Of a stretch of DNA of 64,000 nt, positions 47,101 through 56,100 are shown piece after piece (position 1 is the stretch's first letter; every line of letters starts with the position of its first letter). The translations under genes and the position numbers were made by a program. Source of the stretch: Tribonema minus (Eukaryota > Sar > Xanthophyceae > Tribonematales > Tribonemataceae). The notes under the pieces are model-generated. The model made no database searches. It worked only from the letters and a program-made list of their open reading frames with translations, and was not told the origin of the DNA. The stretch is from NCBI GenBank assembly GCA_017506865.1, contig JAFCMP010000544.1, positions 310,001 through 374,000 on the forward strand, in the 5' to 3' direction.

Positions 47101-50100
47101 TGCCCTTAACGGAAATGTCGGGGTCAGGTTGGTCTAGGTTTCATGTTGGGGCTGGGGTTAGGGGTGACAAGCACGGGATCGACAGAGCATTCGACGGCAA
47201 AGCACACGTTGTTTGAAGCATGCATGCGTTAAGGCGCTTAGTCTAGTACCAACATATACAGGGCAACTCTCTCTGTCTCGGCGCGATGAAACCTTATGCT
47301 GAACAGTGCACTGAACCCAGCCTGCACTTTGTGTGTACTCTGTACTCTCAGATGAGCACTACGCCACAACCTTTGTACTCTCAGATGAGCACTGCGCCAC
47401 GACCGGCCTCGCGTCTTCAAACAACAAGAAGTTGACATGTCAACAAGTGATTTCGACTTTCACTCAGGACGCTCACCTGTCTCCCCGGGGGCGTGGAGCA
47501 GCGGCAGCAGGGCCTGGAACTCGTCCAAGCGCGCCTGGTGCACGCTGCGGGCAAAACGCGCGCAACGCACGGTCCAGATTGGGTCAGGCTTAGATTTGAA
47601 GTTAATGATATATGAAGTTCGGGAGACGTGTGCTGAAGCGTCAAGCACCCTTGCGCCTGACCTAACTCGTAGTGAGCACAGCAAACCGCGACTTGAGTTT
47701 AGGGTTAGACCTGCGCTAGGGCCTGGAACTCGTCCAAGCGCGCCTGGCGCAGTGCAGGGTGCGATTAGGGCTAAGTAGGGCAAGGGGCAGTGTCAGATAC
47801 CTGAGCAGAGGAGAGCTCCAACGTCAGCAGCCAGTGGACGTAACCCCAACTCTCAGTCAGCAGAGCAGCAATTGGGCGAGCGCGCAATGTCGCTGACCGC
47901 CGCGCCATTAGGGTCAGGGTTAGGATTGGATCTGCGCTTAGGGTTGAGGTAAGGGTTAGGGTTAGGGTTAAAATTGACGCTCCGGCAGAGCGCGTCATGT
48001 AGTGCGCCTGGCGTGGTGCGTGCATGAAGAAAGATTGCTCCAAAAAACAAAAGCGATCGCTGCGTGCTGAGCATTGCCATCTTCGAGTGATTGGGTGCAT
48101 GTCAAACTGCATGTGTGAAATGTGGCTTCCAGGCACGAAGTAGGGCTCATGAGACGCCATGGGGCTATGCATGAGCATCGTCAACATTGCAGTGTTGACT
48201 TCCAGACTGCACTGATTGGGGCGATCACCTGTAACGAAATTATCGTCGACCCGCAAGGTACATGCGTGTCACCCGAGAAACAGCGCAACATTGTACCAGC
48301 ACCATCAGAGTGGATATTTCTGAAGTAGGACATGTGATCCATGTCATATGGGCATGCGGGTTAATCACATCAACAGGGAGGGGATCAGAATGCGATCCCA
48401 AGGTGCAAGGCAACCACTCGTCAGGGCATCTGAAAGCATTTAACTCGCACACTGATGACTGCACGCTATGCACCATGCAACAGCAACACACGGTGTCGAG
48501 ACCTCTGCCAACCACGGAGTCGAACCGCGCACAGATTTCTAAGCACGTTTTATGTGTCCTGGCACAGTCGCCCCCGTCGCTGCGCGCCCTGCGAAATCAC
48601 GCAGCAGGCGTTCACATCATTCAACGCGCAGCAGCAACGTGGGGTCGACGTTTCTGCCAATCACGGATGCAAACCGCGCACAAATTGTCCGGTGCTTGTG
48701 CACAGTCGCCACGGTCGCTGCGCAAACTGCGGGGAAAAAAAACACGCAGCAGGCAAATACGCAAATCTTCTCAAAGTTTAGGAATTCGGACTGACCAATC
48801 TGTGTGTTTAGAAAAAAATTCAAGCACACACGTCGTACAGTCGCGGACACGGCCACTCACTTGTCGCGCTGCAGGAAGAACGCCGTCTGGACGGGCTCCT
48901 CCTTGAGCTTGCGCCACACGGAGCACAGCAGCTGCGCCAGCGCCCTGCGCAGGTCAGCGTGGCAGCAGCGCTCAGCAATTGTGTGTGACTCAGCGCTCAG
49001 CACTTGACGCTGTGACACTTGCGTAAGTTGGCGCTCGGCGAAAGCGTCAGCGCCCTGCGACGGCGCGCATCAGCGCGACAACGCTCAGCATTTATGTGTG
49101 TGACTCAACAGCGCTCAGCAAAAGCGCTCAGCAGCATCAGCGCGACAGCGCTCAACAATCAGCATGGCAGCGCCTCAGCATTTGTGTGTGACTCAGCAGC
49201 GCTCAGCGAATGCGCCAGCGTTCAGCGATGAGATAGCAGCATCAGCATGACAGCGCTCGGCAACTGCGCGGCGCAGCGCTCAGCACAACCCATACCTACC
49301 CCCTTCGACATGGACCTGCATACAACCGGCAACGGCGGCAGTTGCGCCGGGGCCCGCTGCAGCAGCTCGATCGTGCCACTTTTAAGAATTGTGATGAGTG
49401 CCGTCAATTTGTATTTACTGTCGGAGGATGAATGCGTCACAATTTGTACAAACCGCGGCCGCTTCTTGCTTCAACAGTGGCAGCTCCGCATGCACCGCGA
49501 ACAGGACTGCTGGGTGCAGTGACAGGCTTCCTCTCTGGCAGACGACTTGCTCAAACTGCAGGGCACGTTTGGCTCTGTACGCTGAAATGACAGCGAGGAA
49601 GTTATCAGACGAGGCACAAACGGGGCATCGTAACAGCGCGGCGGCTGCAGCGCAGCGGTCTGTGAAACGCGCATGGCAGTGCTCCGGCGGTGCATCGGCT
49701 GGTGCAGTTCACGCACGCAGGAGCTGAGGGAACAGCGCACTATCATGCGCGCCTGTTTCCAGGAGCGCACGAGGGCACATTGGACGCAGAGGTGCCAATC
49801 TTCAACAACTCAACTTCAACATGATGAGGGGGCATGTTTTGTTTGGCGGCAGACTTGGGTGCTGCTGCTGACGCAAGTCAGCCATGTATACGGCGTTGCT
49901 GCTGCTGCTGCTGCTGAATGATGTGCAGTACAAGGTGACGGTCGCCGTTGTCAGCTGCTGCATTGCGTTACATGCACATCTTCCGCTGATGAAACAGGCA
50001 AAGCGTTCAGCCAGGACGAATAATTATTCAATGAATTGAATTCACCTACGCATTTAAACCAGTGTTTGCAGAATGAACTTTCAAAAAAAATAAAATCAAA

Positions 50101-53100
50101 AGCAACCATGAGATTGAGATGTCAAGAGCACTGAAGCTCAGTCACCTTTGTCTCTTGGCGTTGCTGTGCGACACGGCGCCACCGCCCGCGACGGCTGCCA
50201 CGGAGTACGCACTTGCCGTGCGTATGAGGCGCGAGATTGCCATGTGAATGTGGGCACTGGGCAGGAGGGGGTGGCTGCATGTATGCGCACAAGGGGGGGG
50301 GGGGGGACAGGGGGGGACAGAGGGGTGTGTGAATGCGCAAGCTTTCCAGTTAGCAGCATTCACGGTAAGTTCGGCGAGATATGCCATGAAACTCAACAGA
50401 GTACAAGCTCGCCGTGAGTATGAGGCGCGATATCGCCATGTGTATGTGAGCGCTGGGCAGGATGAAGTGGCTGCATGTATGCGCACAAGGGGGGGGGGAG
50501 GGGGGGGGTGGGGGTGCGCAAGGTTTCCAGTCAGCCGTTTGCTGACCGCGTCCAGCGTGCTCGTCAGCATCTCGAGAACCAGCGCGGGAGTGCCAAGTAA
50601 CACAAACCGCTCCTGCTAAGTACTTGCCGCTTGTCAACTTTCAGCACACTACCCATCTCTCAACTGGTGCAGCATGCACACCAGCATTCCCAGTGTCAGG
50701 GTGCCAACTACCAAAAAGTACACAACTACATACCTACCCTTCGACAACACACAAAAAATACGTTTCCGCCCTTTGCTCACATCCAGGGTGCACATCAACA
50801 TTTTCAGCACCAGCGCAAGGTTGCCAACAAACAAAACTGCACTAATACCTACCTACCCCGTTGACAAAAAGAATGCCTACATACCCACTTCTTTCCAATG
50901 CATGCCAGCGTCTCCAGCACGAGCGCGAGGGTGCCACAAATGATACCACACAACTACCTACCTACCTAACATACAGAAAGAACAATACCTACGTACCCAC
51001 CTTTCGACCGTGTCCAGCGTGCACGCCAGCATCTCCAGCACCAGCGCGAGGGTGCCGTCTAACAAAGCTACACTACTACCTACCTACCTTTGACAACAAC
51101 GATACCTACGTACCCACCTTTCCACCGCGTCGAGCGTGCACGCCAGCATCTCCAGACACCAGCGCGAGGGTGCCAACTAACAGAACTACACTAATACCTA
51201 CCTACCCTCAAGAGTGCCCACTAACAAAACTACGCTAGTACCTACCTACCCTTTGACAAAACACAATACCTACGTACCCACCTTTCCACCGCGTCCAGCG
51301 TGCACGCCAGCATCTCCAGCACCAGCGCGAGGGTGCCCGCCGGCCGGTCCTCGCAGGCCAGCTCGCACAGCACGCGCGTCGCCCTGTTTTGACACGCATG
51401 CAGAACGGGCAGACGATGGTGCTCATTTGAAAAGTGCGGGAGTGGACAGCAGCTGAGCGTCATCGCTGATAAGTGTGCAGCCAGCTCGCACAGCACGCGC
51501 GTCGCCCTGCCACCGTGCATGTTCAACACGCACGCAGAGCGAGTTTCAGATGACCAGGTTTGATCAGAAGTGTGGAAGGGGGTGAGCATTGCCTAAGACT
51601 AATCGCCGCAAAGAGCTGGATCTCGAGCTCTCACATCACGCGCAGCGGCAGGGCTCGTACAGCACGTGCGTAGCCCTGCCGCACACATAGCAGGCTTCAG
51701 ATGAGGACGCTTGATCAATGTCAGAATAGGATGGAAATCATCTGCGAGTCATCGCCAGAAATGTGCAGCGAACTCGAGCTCGCACAGCGCGCACGTCGCC
51801 CTGCCGCCACGCAACACGATTGGGGTGAAGGTTGGGGTCACGCACATGGACGCGACGGCAAGGCTTCACGCTGTCGCCTGCCTTGGACTACAGCGCGAGC
51901 CAGCGCCACAGTCTGCTGCCCTTCAGTCTAGGGTCAGCGCCCAAACCTAAGCGGTAATGGCAGGCCGGCTCGCACAGCACGCGCGTTTCCCTGCCGCACA
52001 CGCAGCAGGCTTCAGACGAGGACGGCTGATCAAAGTGTGAAAGGGGTTGGACATCATCTGAGCGTCATCGCCGGGCAGCGCACGCACGCGATAGGCTTAC
52101 GCGAGGAGTCTTGACGTGATGGCAGAGGGAAGACATGATTATTTGTAGACATACTTCTACTACTTGAAGTGCATAATCTGAATGTCAACGCCGGACAGCG
52201 CGTTGTAGTAGGTTCCTCGTGCCCCATGGATGAGGGGCGGAGCAAGCGGTTGCGCAGCACGTACTTGTACTTGAAGTACAACCTCGAACGCTAAAAAAGC
52301 TCGCACACAGAAGTCTCTTGACCTGTGCATATGATGGCACTGTTTGACTCGTGGCCAATGACTGCAGCAGCGGCGACCACGATTATTAGTGGAAGGCACT
52401 TGCGGCTAACCATCCTTTGTCACCTAGAGCTCTACGATCTTTTGATTCGTTTCTATGTACATTGGGCCACTGCCAGCAAGCGGCCAACAGTGTGTCAGGG
52501 GGGTGCTATGAGTGATTGACACTGTGCGATGCGCCACTCCTCAGCGCCACGTGCCCATCTCCTCCTAACCCTAAACGTACACCCTAACCTAACCCTGACG
52601 CTCAGGGGATCGTGGCATGCATAAGGTCGCGCTCTCCAGCGCAGGTGCAGCACGTCAGAGCAAGCGATCGGGATCACGGGATCAGCGGCCCACACATGAG
52701 GTACATGGAACAGCTCAGAGCGGGACACTCCAATGCAATTTGCAGTGATGGCGATGCATTGGGGCCACCTCGGCTCTGCGTCGCAGTCAGCGCAGCGGCG
52801 CGCGCCTTCACCTGTGTGCGACAATATGGCGCTGTTGCACAAGTAGGGTTGGATGCCCTAGTTGAGGTTTGCACTTGAGGTTGTAGTTGAAGTGCAGTTT
52901 TGTTCTCGAGCTGTTCGAGATAGCTCACCTGGTCTCGAGGAACCACGACAAGCACGGCCGCGTAGCCAGCGACGCGTCGTGCAGCGGCGCGTCGTCCCAT
53001 TCGGCGTCGCCGCCGCCGCCGCCGCCGCCGCTGCCGCCGCTGAAACCGCCGCTGTTGCTGCGGCCGTGACCGCGCTGCTGCGTCGCATCCGCCGCGTCGC

Positions 53101-56100
53101 CGCCACAGCTGCGGTGGTGCAGACAATGTGCGTGGGGATGCCATTTGAACCAGTATTTGCGCTGCTGCGCCGCCTGCTTGTGCGGTGATGTGCGCGTTTG
53201 CTGGCGGCGGCGCGGTCGGTGCGTGCGCTGCTGCCGCCGCTGCTGCTGCTGTCGCTGTTGCGTTGCTGCCGCGCCGCCCAGCAGATGTCGCGAACGCGGC
53301 GCTGCGAGCTAGCAGGTACACACTTTGCAGCGGACGCAGCTGCTGCACTAGTGCGGGCGCCGCTGCAGCGCTGCCATCGCGGGCGGCGGCATTGCAGACA
53401 CAACATCGCTAGATGTTCACAGCAGTGGTCGCCGCCGCGCTACTGCTGCCGCCGGGCGTGGCATTGCAGAGACGCCATTGCTCAATGTTTGCAGAGGTGA
53501 TCGCATACACGTTGCATCGTATGTGTTTGTGTGCGCACCCACACCCCGTGATCCTAAATCTAACCCTGATCCTAACCCTAGCCCTAATCCTAACTCTAGG
53601 GATGCCGGCAGCGCTGCCGCTGCAGCCTGATACGCGCCGCAAGCGACGCCGCGCAACCGCTGCGGGCGATGCTGGCACTTCTTGAGCGCTGCCTCAGTGT
53701 GTGCTGCCCTATCTACCCTTCGCGTAGAGATGTATGTGTACCTTCACGCCTGTACCTGGCGCTTCCGTGAGTGCTACCCTGCCCCTCGCCTCTAAACGCA
53801 TATGCACATACCTGCCCATGCCTGTGACACACGCATTTCCTGAGCGCTGCCATGCCGTGTGCGACCTTTCCCCACACATACCTGTACATCATACTTCTTG
53901 GGTACTGTCAAGTTGCGCACACCCCTCGGCTACACACGTATGCCTATAGGTGCACGCCCGCCACCACATTGCATCCTCGCCCGTGCGAGCACCTGTGCTG
54001 CGCGTTCGTAGAGCGATGACATCTGCCGAGCGCTGCCGTGCTGCGCGCCACACCACCTACCTACCCCTCGCCCACACACACACGCGTATGTACATGCCTA
54101 CACCCCCCCCCCCCCCCCCCCCTACCTGTACCACGCCGCGTCCTCGCGCGCGAGCATTTGCGCATGGGTAGCGGACACCCCCTGCACATACATGCCTCTA
54201 TACCCCTACCTGCGCGCGAGTATCTGCACAGACATATACATGCTACCCACCTTTACCACGCCGCGTCCTCGTGCGCAAGAATCTGCTGCATACATGCCTA
54301 CCCCCACCTGTACCACGCCGCGTCCTCGCGCGCGAGTATCTGCGCCATACACACACATACATGCCTACCCGTACCTGCGCGCGAGTATCTGCACACACGC
54401 ATACATGCCTCCCCCCCTCTGTCCCACGCTGCGTCCTCACGCGCGAGTATCTGCGCCATGCGCAGCGGACACCCCCGCACGTACACACACGTACATGCCT
54501 ACCCCTACCTAGCCGGACACACATATATACATGCCTACCTGTACCACGCCGCGTCCTCGCGCGCGAGTATCTGCGCCATGCGCAGCGCGTCCGCGTGAGC
54601 GCTGCTGTCGTCGAGGCGGCGCGCGGCGTCACCGGGCGCGTCATCCGCCAGCAGGCCCAGGTCGCCGATGGTCTCCACCAGGCGCCTGCGTGCACGCAGC
54701 GGCGGGTGTGAGTGAGTGAGTGAGTCAGTGAGTGAGTCTATGCCAGCAGGCCCCAGATCGATGGTCTCCACAGCGCCGCATTGGTGGGTGTGAGTGAGTG
54801 AGTGAGTCAGGCCCAGGTCGACGATGGTCTCCACCAGACACCTGTGTGCGACGCGGCGGCGCAATTGTGTTTATGAGTGAATGAGTGAGTGAGTGAGTCT
54901 ACGCGCCCGCAGACCGAGGTCACCGATGGTCTCCACCAGGCGCCTCCGCGTGGCACGGCGGCGGCGGCGGCGGCGCAGTGGAACTCGGCGAAGTCCTCAA
55001 CCCAGTCAACTGTGGTCCCAACTACACGGCGCTCTCGACCGCGCAAGTTCAACTTCTCTCGACCTGAGCGCTGCCCCCCCCCCCCACACCTCGTCTTGCT
55101 CCAGGTCATCTTCCAGCCACTCGGCGAACACCTGGCGTGTGTGACTGAGTGGGTGAGTGAGTGAGTGAGTGAGTGAGTGAGTGAGTGAGTGCGTGAGTGA
55201 GTGAGTGAGTGAGTGAGTGAGTGAGTGAGTGAGTGAGTGAGTGAGTGAGTGAGTGAGTGAGCGAGTGGGTAAGAAACTCTATGTCTGCGTGGAAGTGTGG
55301 AAATGTGTGCCCCTGTGCGTCTTGAAGTTTTGGGGGGGGGGAGGGGGGGGGGGGGGGCGATGAATGGAGCGTCTCAGGGGCGCACACGGTACGCCAGCGC
55401 TTGAGCAGGTGGCTGGGCGACGCTTGCTGAATGCTACAACCCTGTGAGCTCGGGGCATTCTGGAAGGGCGGCCGGGGCTGGGGTTGGTGGCCTGCCCTAA
55501 CCCTACTTGATGACGGATTAGCAGCCTCGCTGTACCTCACACCCGGTTGCTGATGGCCTCCACCAACGACCACATTCCGCTGTGACACCCATCAGTGCAT
55601 ACATAACGCTTTGATACAAGGTGCTGCTTGGTTGCAAACGCACTGGCGACATGCGACACTCGTCACCAAGTGTCAGGCTGATCATTGCAGGACGTGCGTC
55701 CCGCGTCAGCACAGGTTCGCGTTCTGCCGGCAGTGCTAGGCTCAAAGTACGTCACAGCCGGCAGTTATGAGTGGCCAAGGTACCAACAGCGACAGCAGAA
55801 TACCAACATGTCAGAGTACAGTCTAGCAGACAAGAGCTGCGTCAGCAATTGTCAGCAGTTATTACCAGTATACAGGTCAAGTGAGCACAGCATGCGTGGA
55901 ATGTCAGAACGCTCCCCGTCTGCTTCATAATGCTCCGACTGCAACGCACTGGCTTCACATACATACTGCTCCAGCTTATGTAAAGTACTACACGCAGTGA
56001 CCGTACGCTGTGACTGTGATGTGTCGCCATCGTAGCGCGCGTGCGGAGCGATGCGGACACGATATGCTACCACTGCTGACACAGCTGCATATCACATGCG

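Noticed and set aside
47905-47975. True telomere or chromosome end
   Set aside because: The TTAGGG-like runs are only a few units long and lie inside FHIP introns with coding exons on both sides.
55141-55265. CRISPR-like array
   Set aside because: It is a plain GTGA microsatellite without spacers; no array with regular repeats and unique spacers was seen.
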